Source: JAVBKX01 sp031553835
GTDB lineage: Bacteria; Bacteroidota; Bacteroidia; Bacteroidales; Azobacteroidaceae
NCBI GenBank assembly: GCA_031553835.1
Contig: JAVBKX010000023.1
Span: 107,866-171,865, forward strand
DNA length: 64,000 nucleotides
Direction: 5' to 3'
Made by a program: the position numbers and the translations under genes. The notes under the pieces are model-generated. The model did no database searches. It saw only the letters and a program-made list of their open reading frames with translations, and had not been told where the DNA came from. Position 1 is the first letter of the stretch; every line of letters starts with the position of its first letter. Shown here one piece after another: positions 1 to 7,387 of the stretch.

Positions 1-1327
1 TGCCGCTATTTCCTCCTGTCTGAAGTTTCCAATCCCAGGAAAGTTCAAAATTTTCATACTGTTTTGTAGTGACAATATAACCGCTGGCATCGTTACCATC
101 TCCTGTAGCCTGAATACATTCATCTACCACATGCCAGGGTTGTGTTAGCGTAGCTCCGTTGTAGTCTTTCCATCCGTTAAGTGATTTTCCGTCGAAAAGC
201 AGTTTCCATCCGTCAGCGATTTCTTTGGGAGTCAATGTGTTTTGCCTTGTTTCGTTGCATGAAGTCAATAGTTCCCATTGAATCCTCAGTTTTTTATTCA
301 TTCCAACATGACAATTTGTAACAGTCAGCATGTTAGCTTCGGGCTTTTCCATCTGCACTGTTTTACCCGCAGGAAAAATATAAAGATTTCCATCGTCTCC
401 GGTCATCCGAAATGAAATGTCTGACTTGTTGGTCACTTCAAACAATTGTTTAGTAACCTGGCGTGTTTTCAGACAAGCTAATACCAGTGGTTGTAAATAA
501 GCAGAATCTCCGGCCAGTTCTCCGTAGAAAAAAGCCGCTGTTCGTTTGGCGAATAATGCGTCCCGAATTCCTTTCTCACTTTTTTCCGTAGCGAATACCA
601 GCGTCATGGGACGGATATTGGCACCATAGTCACCTGTGATCGTATTATGCATATCCGAATTGGCCATATATGCTAATCTATATTGATTGCACCAGTCGAA
701 AGAAACAGGATAGTATTCTATGTAATTATAGACTTCGATACCATCGATTTTTTTGTCTTTAATCAGTTGTTCGTGTACCGGATAAAGTGTCGATTTGTTG
801 TCTGGCCAACCCGGATGGTTCCACATAATAAAAGCGCCCTGTTTTTTGGCCTCATCAATGGCGGCTAACGGATCGGAAACATCCATCGGAAGCACATCGT
901 TGACAAATAGAGCATTCAAATGTCCGACAGGTTTGTCGCGGGTGATCTCAGTTCCTTTTATTACGATAAATCCGATACTTTCACCAGCTTTCTTTGCAAT
1001 TTTGTACGATTCGTTCAAATCGCCTTGTAAAATTTTTTTATTGGGACGGTATTCGATATGATCGGTAATAGCAACAGCGTCCAATCCTTGCTGCCAAGCC
1101 TCATAAACCCGGATGTCGGGCCAGACTTTTCCATCCGAAAAAATGGTATGGATATGAAAATCACATTTCAATGTCTGATAGCCATTGAATCCCGGGATCG
1201 AGATTTCGGTTCGCACTCGCGACTGGTCGATTTCTTGTACTTTATAAACATCCTGGTTGCGGAGCTGACCCCGGAGCGAGAATGCACAAACTGCCAATAA
1301 ACAAAGGGCTAAAGAAAATATTTTCAT
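1..1327 (-). CDS. Secreted PHP-domain phosphoesterase fused to a DUF1080 (3-keto-disaccharide hydrolase) domain, 3' end outside the window
   Basis: Reading the minus strand from the ATG at 1327 gives about 442 codons open to the window edge, so the gene is partial. Residues 1-20 form a signal peptide (MKIFSLALCLLAVCAFS). A PHP metal-binding fold follows: DFHIHTIFSDG at 56-66, ITDH at 87-90, KGTE at 124-127, WNHPGW at 169-174 and NSDMH at 223-227. These are the His/Asp/Glu ligand motifs expected for a metal-dependent phosphoesterase. From about residue 366 a second domain begins, with GWKLLFDGKSLNGWKDY at 373-389 and later ELSWDWKL. This is the start of the DUF1080/3-keto-disaccharide hydrolase jelly roll, so the protein joins two enzymatic modules. 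The substrate is not evident; an exported carbohydrate-related role is inferred. The downstream neighbour is outside the window. Confidence 0.85.
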   Translation of the reverse strand, partial: MKIFSLALCLLAVCAFSLRGQLRNQDVYKVQEIDQSRVRTEISIPGFNGYQTLKCDFHIHTIFSDGKVWPDIRVYEAWQQGLDAVAITDHIEYRPNKKILQGDLNESYKIAKKAGESIGFIVIKGTEITRDKPVGHLNALFVNDVLPMDVSDPLAAIDEAKKQGAFIMWNHPGWPDNKSTLYPVHEQLIKDKKIDGIEVYNYIEYYPVSFDWCNQYRLAYMANSDMHNTITGDYGANIRPMTLVFATEKSEKGIRDALFAKRTAAFFYGELAGDSAYLQPLVLACLKTRQVTKQLFEVTNKSDISFRMTGDDGNLYIFPAGKTVQMEKPEANMLTVTNCHVGMNKKLRIQWELLTSCNETRQNTLTPKEIADGWKLLFDGKSLNGWKDYNGATLTQPWHVVDECIQATGDGNDASGYIVTTKQYENFELSWDWKLQTGGNSG

Positions 1328-1510
1328 AAAGAATCAGGATATTAGTTAGAAAGTTATAACGGAACGAAGTTATGAATTTTTTTGTTGATTCAAAGCATTG
1401 CAGGCAAAAATAGTATTATTAGGAGAGAAGTGGTCGGGTGCATTTTTTTATTTTTTTTATTTAAAAAAAATATGTACATTGCCTCGCTTTTATTCTTACA
1501 TATTTGTATC
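1328..1510. other. AT-rich divergent intergenic region
   Basis: This gap lies between the PHP gene, which reads left, and the CRISPR-associated fragments, which read right. It is very AT-rich, with long T and A runs at 1440-1475. A weak -7-like element (CATATTTG, 1498-1505) lies just before the ATG at 1511. No convincing coding sequence was seen. Confidence 0.4.
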
Positions 1511-1672
1511 ATGGAAAACTTTTTGAATAGTTGCATAAATGCATTTTACTCTCGTTTTGATATTCGTATTGCTGCCGGAGAAGATGTTAGTCTCGATGCC
1601 TGGCCGGGAGCTATCATCCGGAATAATTTTCAAGAAAAAAAGCGATACTCAAAACATGTTGAATGCGGTTGA
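1511..1672 (+). pseudogene. N-terminal fragment, possibly of a RAMP/Cas6-type protein
   Basis: The ATG at 1511 opens a short frame beginning MENFLNSCINAFYSRFDIRI. It continues through DVSLDAWPGAIIRNNF and then runs into an unrelated tail (QEKKRYSKHVECG) before stopping at 1672. The segment 'WPGAIIRNNF' after a beta strand resembles the strand-then-PGSxxRG pattern near the start of Cas6/RAMP proteins, which are CRISPR RNA-processing enzymes. This is pattern resemblance only. The frame is far too short for a complete Cas6 of roughly 200-270 residues. Its downstream end overlaps, in a different frame, the HEPN fragment at 1656, so I read this as the left side of a deletion junction near 1625-1655. 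It could instead be a short unrelated peptide. Confidence 0.35.
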
Positions 1673-2051
1673 ATGGTGTATTGAAAAGCAGTTAATTCAA
1701 GAGGGGTTTACCCTTTTGCAAGAAGGAATAATTTCATATCTGCTTAACAATGATTGTAAAGATACCGGAAAAAGGGAGTTCGTTTCCGGATATTTGCAGC
1801 ATCAATTCAAAGGTAGTTTCAATTATCACAAATTTGATAAACTCAGAAGTGATGAAAAAGATGATTTAGAATCACTATTAAATGAAATTCCTCAAATAAA
1901 AAAATGGGCAGAATTGTATAAAGACACAACAGAGTACCGGAATGATATTAATCATGCGGGAGTAAAATCAAATGCTAAATCCGGTTCTGAATTCGAAAAT
2001 AAATTAAAAGAATTATACACAAGAACAAATCAATTGGTAAAATTATGCTGA
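1656..2051 (+). pseudogene. HEPN C-terminal domain of a Csx1/Csx2 (TM1812)-type CRISPR-associated ribonuclease, CARF part missing
   Basis: From the ATG at 1656 there are 131 residues beginning MLNAVEWCIEKQLIQEGF and containing LLQEGIISYLL, then YRNDINHAG near the C-terminus. The RNDINH string is the R-x4-H signature of HEPN ribonucleases. The surrounding pattern matches the C-terminal domain of Csx2/TM1812-family proteins, which normally carry a roughly 200-residue N-terminal CARF sensor. No CARF sequence lies upstream: the frame extends left to 1539 only with a nonsense-like sequence that overlaps the RAMP-like fragment. The stop codon overlaps the next gene (ATGCTGA, 2045-2051), so the downstream operon structure is intact. 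It may be a remnant, or a free-standing HEPN nuclease without ligand control. Confidence 0.7.
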
Positions 2052-2425
2052 TCAACCTATCCAACCACCATCCCTATGCCGAAAAATGGGAAGAAAAGCA
2101 GATCCAGGCGGCTTTATCTGAATTTGGAGAAATAAAAGATTTGCCTTTTCCTGCTATAGAGCCGGAACTAAATGAAGATGAATTGGAGGAAAAAGCTCGA
2201 GAATATGTGGAAAAATGCAAACAGATTCTGTCAAACCCTTCAGATGGAGCAATTTTTGTGACCGGCGAACTAAATTTTTGTTTTCTCATCATTCAATTAT
2301 TGTTAAACGAAGGTTATCGTTGTGTAACTACAACATCAATCAGAAATGTAACAGAGAAAAAAGGGAAAAAAATAGTTCATTATGAATTCAGACAATTTCG
2401 GGATTACAAATTAATAAAGCGATAA
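2045..2425 (+). CDS. Small CRISPR-accessory protein of the Csx15/Csx16/Csx20 kind (putative cyclic-oligoadenylate binding or ring nuclease)
   Basis: This 126-residue protein starts MLINLSNHHPYAEKWEEKQ, followed by DLPFPAIEP, then a second half with GAIFVTGELNFCFLIIQLL, GYRCVTTTS and a C-terminal FRQFRDYKL. A short strand ending in SNH near the N-terminus and a Rossmann-like GE/GP strand-helix later are seen in small Csx proteins found beside CARF genes. Some of those are reported to degrade cyclic oligoadenylates. I recognise the pattern but cannot assign the exact subfamily. The gene overlaps the HEPN fragment by 7 nt and ends 3 nt before the membrane CARF gene, so it is co-transcribed with both. 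This supports a role in type III signalling, but activity is inferred. Confidence 0.6.
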   Translation: MLINLSNHHPYAEKWEEKQIQAALSEFGEIKDLPFPAIEPELNEDELEEKAREYVEKCKQILSNPSDGAIFVTGELNFCFLIIQLLLNEGYRCVTTTSIRNVTEKKGKKIVHYEFRQFRDYKLIKR

Positions 2426-2428
2426 AAA

Positions 2429-3364
2429 ATGAACACTCGAAAAACAACGTTATTAGGAAGTATCTCACTCCTATCTGTTTTGGGATTAGAATTGTTGTGC
2501 GACCACTATTTGCTGAAAGGCGAAGCAATTGGGAAAAGTATTTTGTTTTATTCTTTGATTTTGTTATTGTTAGTTTCTGTTGTGTTAAATTTTGAAAGAC
2601 TCCTTTTCAATAAAGGGAAATTAAAAGACGTACTCAAAACCTTAATCAAAAATACAATTTCAGGAAATGTTCTTGATTTACTTTTTGTCTTATACTTCCT
2701 ACTGCATGTATCATGGATTTCAGACTCTATTTTCGAATGGGTGAAAGATGAAGCCAATTTCATGCATCCGCTAATTTTCATTTCAGGCTTAATTATAGTT
2801 GTTTTTACAAAACCAAATTCTGAAAAAAGACAGAATGGACACCCCTCTGTTTTACTCACAGGCATAAGCAATTTAGGAGAAGCCAACATAGCTCCGCTCA
2901 TTAAGCCGTTTGAAGAATTTGGAAACATCGAAAAGTTGATCATTTTTATTGATAAATCTACAAAAAGTGAATTGAAAAATTCAACTGAATTACCATTGGG
3001 CAGTATTCTTTGGGAACATAAAGAAAATTTGAAAATTTATTTCAATTCAATCATTGGACAGCTTGCTAATTATCAATCTCAAAATATTGTTATAGAATGC
3101 CATTTATGTAATTATAATGATTTAAAAGGCATGTATGATGTTATTGCCTCAATCATAAATAAGCTGACAGAAGCAGGGGAAAGGGATAAAAACTTACTTT
3201 TCAACTTAACACCGGGAACAAAATATATATCCATCGCATTAGCCCTCAATTCCATAAAGGGAGAACGACAATATTGTTATATGGAGCAAGATTCTAAGAA
3301 ATTGCAAGTAAAAGCATTAGATATATTTGAAATTAAAGATATTTTTTCAGAGTTAACTGATTGA
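2429..3364 (+). CDS. Membrane-anchored CARF-domain protein (type III CRISPR ancillary effector)
   Basis: The protein has 311 residues. The first 130 contain about four hydrophobic segments (roughly 6-24, 36-56, 82-102 and 113-127), then a cytosolic domain from about 138. The C-terminal domain has the CARF ligand-binding signature NLTPGTKYISIALALNS at 259-275 (compare N-x-T-G-G-T-K in known CARFs), preceded by alternating strands and helices (VLLTGISNLG near 141, LIIFID near 170). CARF domains bind the cyclic oligoadenylates made by Cas10. Membrane-fused CARF effectors such as Cam1 are thought to act at the membrane during phage infection. Here there is no nuclease domain, so the effector function probably lies in the transmembrane part. 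The gene is the last of a tight three-gene unit and directly precedes the CRISPR leader. No cas10 is present in the window. Confidence 0.72.
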   Translation: MNTRKTTLLGSISLLSVLGLELLCDHYLLKGEAIGKSILFYSLILLLLVSVVLNFERLLFNKGKLKDVLKTLIKNTISGNVLDLLFVLYFLLHVSWISDSIFEWVKDEANFMHPLIFISGLIIVVFTKPNSEKRQNGHPSVLLTGISNLGEANIAPLIKPFEEFGNIEKLIIFIDKSTKSELKNSTELPLGSILWEHKENLKIYFNSIIGQLANYQSQNIVIECHLCNYNDLKGMYDVIASIINKLTEAGERDKNLLFNLTPGTKYISIALALNSIKGERQYCYMEQDSKKLQVKALDIFEIKDIFSELTD

Positions 3365-3907
3365 TTTATATTTCAATTTTTTTGGATTAGAAGTGAAATA
3401 TTTCGTATTACTGATAATGGAGGTGCAGTTTAATATAAATTGTTGAAATGCCTTGAAAACAGTTGCGAAAATTTGTGATTTTGTGAATTTGCTTATTTTG
3501 AGTTAATTATTGTTGTTTGCTCATTTTTGTATTGACCTAAAATTTTCGCAAGTCTATCAAAACAGGTTTTGAGCAAAATGATTTGCGAAATTTAATTGAA
3601 TTTAATAAAAAAGTTCTTTGACGTATTGTTTTGATAATTAGCGAATTATCCGTCTTGTTGAAAAGAGGATTTTCGCAAATCTATGTGATGAGTATTCTTT
3701 GTAATTGATTTGCGAAGTTTTTTTATTCTATAATTGGCTGATAATTAAACGATAAAAAAGAATAATGTTGCAATTTAGCATTCACAATGAGGAAAAAATT
3801 GCTACATTTGCGAAAATTTTGCGGAAAGAACCTAAAAGATTGAGACAGAAAGTGTATTGATTAAGAAGTGAAAGAAGCAAATTTTATATTTTATTGATAT
3901 AGAAGTT
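3365..3907 (+). promoter_or_regulatory. CRISPR leader with repeated TTGCGAA motifs and a -7 promoter box
   Basis: This 543-nt AT-rich stretch has no gene. TTGCGAA occurs at about 3464, 3583, 3710 and 3807. The inverted form TTCGCAA occurs at 3545 and 3672, within a near-identical 16-mer (ATTTTCGCAA[g/a]TCTAT, 3542-3557 and 3669-3684). Each inverted copy is followed about 20 nt later by TGATTTGCGAA (3579 and 3706), so the leader holds two similar inverted-repeat units. A Bacteroidota -7 box TACATTTG sits at 3803-3810 and would start transcription about 90 nt before the first repeat. The leader is assigned to this side because the repeats decay at the opposite end. Confidence 0.65.
3803..3810 (+). 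promoter_or_regulatory. -7 box (TACATTTG) of the CRISPR array promoter
   Basis: This is an exact match to the Bacteroidota -7 consensus TAnnTTTG, reading toward the array. No clear TTTG -33 element is present at the expected spacing. Confidence 0.5.
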
Positions 3908-4719
3908 GATTCTTTCCGTTGCTGCGAGAGCGGCATTGAGACTCCAATCCGGTTGCTCTTTTTACCTTTGCTATATAGATTCTTTCCGTTGCTGCGAGAG
4001 CGGCATTGAGACATATTACTGTTTTATGTACGAAAATACTAACTTTGTTGATTCTTTCCGTTGCTGCGAGAGCGGCATTGAGACAAACGATGCCTAAAGC
4101 GTATAAATCCATTGTCAGATTCTTTCCGTTGCTGCGAGAGCGGCATTGAGACGCTATAAGTTTTTGTTAAGTCGAATTCAAAACTCATGATTCTTTCCGT
4201 TGCTGCGAGAGCGGCATTGAGACATATAATATTTGATTTCATGATTGTAATTTTTATAGATTCTTTCCGTTGCTGCGAGAGCGGCATTGAGACAATTACT
4301 TTTGAATTTTATATTTGTTTTTTGTTTTGATTCTGTCCTTTTCTGCGATAGCGGCATTGAGACTTGTTTTCTTTGCCGTCCTCTTCTACTTTGGAAAGAT
4401 TCTTTCCGTTGCTGCGAGAGCGGCATTGAGACCCATATCTTCAGAATTAAGCAAGCTGATAAGGGCGATTCTTTCCGTTGCTGCGAGAGCGGCATTGAGA
4501 CATGTTCATTTTCATACGTTTTATAAAGTTTAATTGATTCTTTCCGTTGCTGCGAGAGCGGCATTGAGACACGAACGTTGCTTCTACAACGAAACCACGC
4601 TGAGCGGTCGATTCTTTCCGTTGCTGCGAGAGCGGCATTGAGACATAACCGTCTCCTGCAAGCAGAGAGATAGATGCTACAAATGATTCTTTCCGTTGCT
4701 GCGAGAGCGGCATTGAAGT
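3908..4719 (+). CRISPR. CRISPR array: 12 repeats of 35 nt, 11 spacers of 33-40 nt
   Basis: The repeat starts GATTCTTTCCGTTGCTGCGA and ends GAGCGGCATTGAGAC. Repeat starts are 3908, 3978, 4050, 4118, 4189, 4259, 4329, 4398, 4467, 4536, 4610 and 4685. Ten copies are identical. The copy at 4329-4363 carries four substitutions (positions 7, 11, 14 and 21). The last copy matches for 32 nt (4685-4716) and loses the GAGAC end, which marks it as the trailer end. Spacer lengths in order are 35, 37, 33, 36, 35, 35, 34, 34, 34, 39 and 40, and no two spacers look alike. The 35-nt repeat, the RT-Cas1 downstream and the CARF/HEPN genes upstream suggest a type III association. The array's leader lies on the CARF side, while the adaptation genes lie past its trailer. 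Confidence 0.98.
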
Positions 4720-4800
4720 AGAAACATTTTTTCGTTGTTGTGCAAATTAAATATCAATGTCGTTTAGTAAGAATTGTCGCATAGCAACATTGGCTTCATA

Positions 4801-4919
4801 ACCAGTGGTTTTAACCACTGGAATGAGATCGGTTCATCCGCTTAGTTGCGTCGCAACGCAGCTTGACATCTGCTACGCTGCGATGCAGCTTGATTTTGTC
4901 CAGCGATTAAAATCGCTGG
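4801..4919. repeat. REP/BIME-like pair of palindromes
   Basis: Two perfect 20-nt palindromes with 9-bp arms bracket the element: CCAGTGGTTTTAACCACTGG at 4802-4821 and CCAGCGATTAAAATCGCTGG at 4900-4919. Between them are two related GCG-rich copies ending in GCAGCTTGA (about 4846-4865 and 4877-4892). The shape resembles extragenic palindromes mobilised by RAYT-type transposases. No transposase is nearby. Confidence 0.6.
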
Positions 4920-4997
4920 TTAATAAGGCTAAGTTACTCTGTGGCATTATTGTATTTCGATTCATCATCTTAACTAAGCGATATTGAATTAAATATT

Positions 4998-5008
4998 GAT
5001 TCTTTCCG
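4998..5008 (+). repeat. Decayed CRISPR repeat relic
   Basis: GATTCTTTCCG is identical to the first 11 nt of the CRISPR repeat and lies 279 nt beyond the end of the array. The following bases (GATTGGCGGAAGCC) keep only loose similarity. It may be an ancient trailer repeat separated by insertion of the palindromic element, or chance. Confidence 0.4.
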
Positions 5009-5119
5009 GATTGGCGGAAGCCATATTTTATCCTGTTGAAATTTGTTCAAAATAGCATTAATCGCTAATTATCAAATCAATACAATTCTGTATGTTGTAA
5101 TTCATAATAATTAATACTT

Positions 5120-7387
5120 ATGTCAACCTTGTTTAATACCTTATGCTCTGTTAGTTGCCTGCATACAGCTTGGAAATTGGTGAAATCCAAAAACTCCGCC
5201 GGCGGGATTGATGGCTTTTCCGTTTTCCAATTTGAAGCTGATATAAAGAATCATCTAGATAATTTATTGGGAGAATTGGAAAGCAAAACATGGAATCCGG
5301 AACCCTATTTGCGGATTGAGATTCCCAAAAATGAAACTGAAAAGCGCAAACTCGGACTGCTCAGTATTAAAGACAAAATCGTGCAACAAGCCATCAAAAA
5401 TTTAATTGAACCGCGTTTTGAACGACAATTTTTGAATAACAGCTACGCTTACCGTCCGGATAAAGGACATACCAAAGCCATTCGACGGGTAATGAGCGAA
5501 ATCGTTAAGAAGAAAAATTCATGGATTGTTCAGTTAGACATTGACGACTATTTTGATACCATCAACCACGATATTTTATTCAACCGGATTAAATCTATTA
5601 TAAAAGAGGATGAAATCATTCGGCTGATTGAATTATCTGTAAAAATGGGCATTGTAAGTAAACAATTGAAATGGACAGCCAATTCTCAAGGTGTGCCACA
5701 AGGAGCCGTTTTATCCCCTTTATTGGCCAACTTTTACCTGCATCCGTTCGACCAGTTTGTAACAAGCAAAACCGAATCGTATATCCGGTATGCCGACGAT
5801 TTCTTGATTATTTGCGAAAATAAAGGTCATGCCGAAGACCTGTTCGACAAAACTTCGGAATTCCTGAAAACGCGATTGTTACTCCGGCTCAATGAACCCA
5901 TTATTTGTGAGAAAAGCCAAGGTGTGGAATTCTTGGGCGTATTTGTTAATGATAAAGGAATCCGTATTTCAGAAGAGAAAAAAGCAAAATTGCGGGAGCG
6001 CATCCAATCCATTGAATTTCATAAGGGTGCATTTACAGCTAAAAGCTTAGAAACGCTCAATGGAATCAGGCATTACTATGCCAAATTGCTACCTCAGGAA
6101 TTATTGACTCCATTGGATGAAATTTTAAAAGAAAAAGTAAAAAGCCTGATTTCCAAAGAGTTTATACAATTCCCAAATAAAACAATACTGCAAAAAGCCT
6201 TATTCCCGCTTCCTCTGTTTTCGCAGGACGCAGAAATAAATCGGAAAAATCAATTGGAAGAGTGGATTGCTCATTATCTGCAACAAAAACAGAGTCACGC
6301 AGGAAAAGCCAACTCAAAATCTCCGGAAGTCAAACGATTAATCGAAAGCAAAAAACGGGAATACCGAAAACGAGAAGGGGAGGGAGCCGAATTAGTGGTA
6401 GCGACTATTGGTTGTTTCATTGGAAAAAATAACGGGGGTATTACGGTCAAAACCGGTGGAAAATTATTAAACAAAGCGCCGACATCAACATTAGAACATA
6501 TTACAGTCATTTCCCGTGGAGTTAGTTTTTCAACTGATGCTGTCAGGTATTGTTGTGATAATCACATTCCCATTGATTTTTTCGATCAGTCGGGAAAATT
6601 ATATGCTTCCATACTTTCCCCTGTTTTCGTAGAACAAAGTTTATGGCAAAAACAAGCTTTATTATCACCAGGGCAAAAAAGCTACCTGGCATCACGTATA
6701 ATTGAAGGAAAGCTTAAAAATCAGATCAGCTTGGCCAAATACTATAACAAATACCATAAAGAAGATTTCTTGTTGCAAGCAAAATATGAATATCTTGAAA
6801 CCACGATGAATCATTTGTTATTGAAAATCAAAAAAAATGATTTTAATAATGAAAATTATGCTGAGATACTAATGGGTTATGAAGCTGTCGGAGCCAATGC
6901 CTATTGGGCGTACGTCAGGCAATTACTGCAAGATGACGGAGTGAGCTTTGAATCCCGTGAACGTAAAGGTGCTACAGATTTGTTCAATTCTTTATTGAAC
7001 TATGGCTATGCGTTGTTGTATGCACGAGTTTGGCAAGCCATTTTATCTGTAAAACTCAATCCTTCTATTGGCATTTTGCATGCCTGTCAAGCAGGCAAAC
7101 CAACTTTAGTGTATGATTTGGTTGAACTTTTTCGGAGCCAAACAGTGGACCGGGTAGTAATCAGTTTAATTCAGAAAGGAGAACCACTTTCTATGGATAA
7201 ACATTTGTTGAATGAACAGACAAAAAAATTATTGCTTCAAAATGTTTTTGAACGGATGAATCGATATGAAAAATATCGGGGGGAAGAAACGAAATTTTTA
7301 CATGTCTTTCGCCTGCAAGCTAAAGAATTAGCACAATATGTGTCAGGAGAGAGTAAATCATATAAACCGTATTTAGCAAAATGGTGA
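5120..7387 (+). CDS. cas1: Reverse transcriptase-Cas1 fusion protein
   Basis: The protein has 755 residues in two parts. Residues 1-300 are a group II intron-type reverse transcriptase: PKNETEKRKLGLLSIKDKIV near 69-88, QLDIDDYFDTINHDIL at 138-153, QGVPQGAVLSPLLANFYL at 190-207, the catalytic YADD at 224-227, and FLGV at 271-274. Residues from about 425 to 755 are Cas1, the CRISPR integrase. The expected metal ligands are E588 (in GYEAVGANAYW), H654 (in GILHACQAGK) and D666 with E669 (in YDLVELFRS). RT-Cas1 proteins in type III systems can acquire spacers from RNA by reverse transcription and integration. Unlike the Marinomonas form, there is no N-terminal Cas6 domain. All catalytic motifs are intact. 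The gene overlaps cas2 by 7 nt. Confidence 0.97.
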   Translation: MSTLFNTLCSVSCLHTAWKLVKSKNSAGGIDGFSVFQFEADIKNHLDNLLGELESKTWNPEPYLRIEIPKNETEKRKLGLLSIKDKIVQQAIKNLIEPRFERQFLNNSYAYRPDKGHTKAIRRVMSEIVKKKNSWIVQLDIDDYFDTINHDILFNRIKSIIKEDEIIRLIELSVKMGIVSKQLKWTANSQGVPQGAVLSPLLANFYLHPFDQFVTSKTESYIRYADDFLIICENKGHAEDLFDKTSEFLKTRLLLRLNEPIICEKSQGVEFLGVFVNDKGIRISEEKKAKLRERIQSIEFHKGAFTAKSLETLNGIRHYYAKLLPQELLTPLDEILKEKVKSLISKEFIQFPNKTILQKALFPLPLFSQDAEINRKNQLEEWIAHYLQQKQSHAGKANSKSPEVKRLIESKKREYRKREGEGAELVVATIGCFIGKNNGGITVKTGGKLLNKAPTSTLEHITVISRGVSFSTDAVRYCCDNHIPIDFFDQSGKLYASILSPVFVEQSLWQKQALLSPGQKSYLASRIIEGKLKNQISLAKYYNKYHKEDFLLQAKYEYLETTMNHLLLKIKKNDFNNENYAEILMGYEAVGANAYWAYVRQLLQDDGVSFESRERKGATDLFNSLLNYGYALLYARVWQAILSVKLNPSIGILHACQAGKPTLVYDLVELFRSQTVDRVVISLIQKGEPLSMDKHLLNEQTKKLLLQNVFERMNRYEKYRGEETKFLHVFRLQAKELAQYVSGESKSYKPYLAKW

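Larger units (their letters stand above)
4720..5119. other. Array-to-cas1 intergenic region with REP-like palindromes and a decayed repeat
   Basis: This 400-nt non-coding stretch contains a palindromic element (4801-4919, listed separately), a decayed CRISPR repeat start (4998-5008) and an AT-rich approach to the RT-Cas1 gene. No exact TAnnTTTG box was found close to the RT-Cas1 start, so its promoter is not resolved. Confidence 0.5.

Noticed and set aside
1382..1510. Longer upstream extension of the RAMP-like fragment
   Set aside because: The extension covers A/T homopolymer runs and encodes a low-complexity hydrophobic peptide; the ATG at 1511 is the better start.
3365..3907. Possible tracrRNA or small RNA gene upstream of the array
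   Set aside because: No anti-repeat is present and no type II or V effector exists in the window; a leader is the simpler reading.
3832..4713. Several minus-strand and plus-strand reading frames of 60-128 codons across the array
   Set aside because: They repeat the same peptides (such as MPLSQQRKES and NAALAATERI) because they read through the CRISPR repeats; there is no independent coding signal.
4805..4987. A 60-codon plus-strand frame between the array and RT-Cas1
   Set aside because: It reads through the palindromes and GCG repeats and has no ribosome-binding site or protein-like character.
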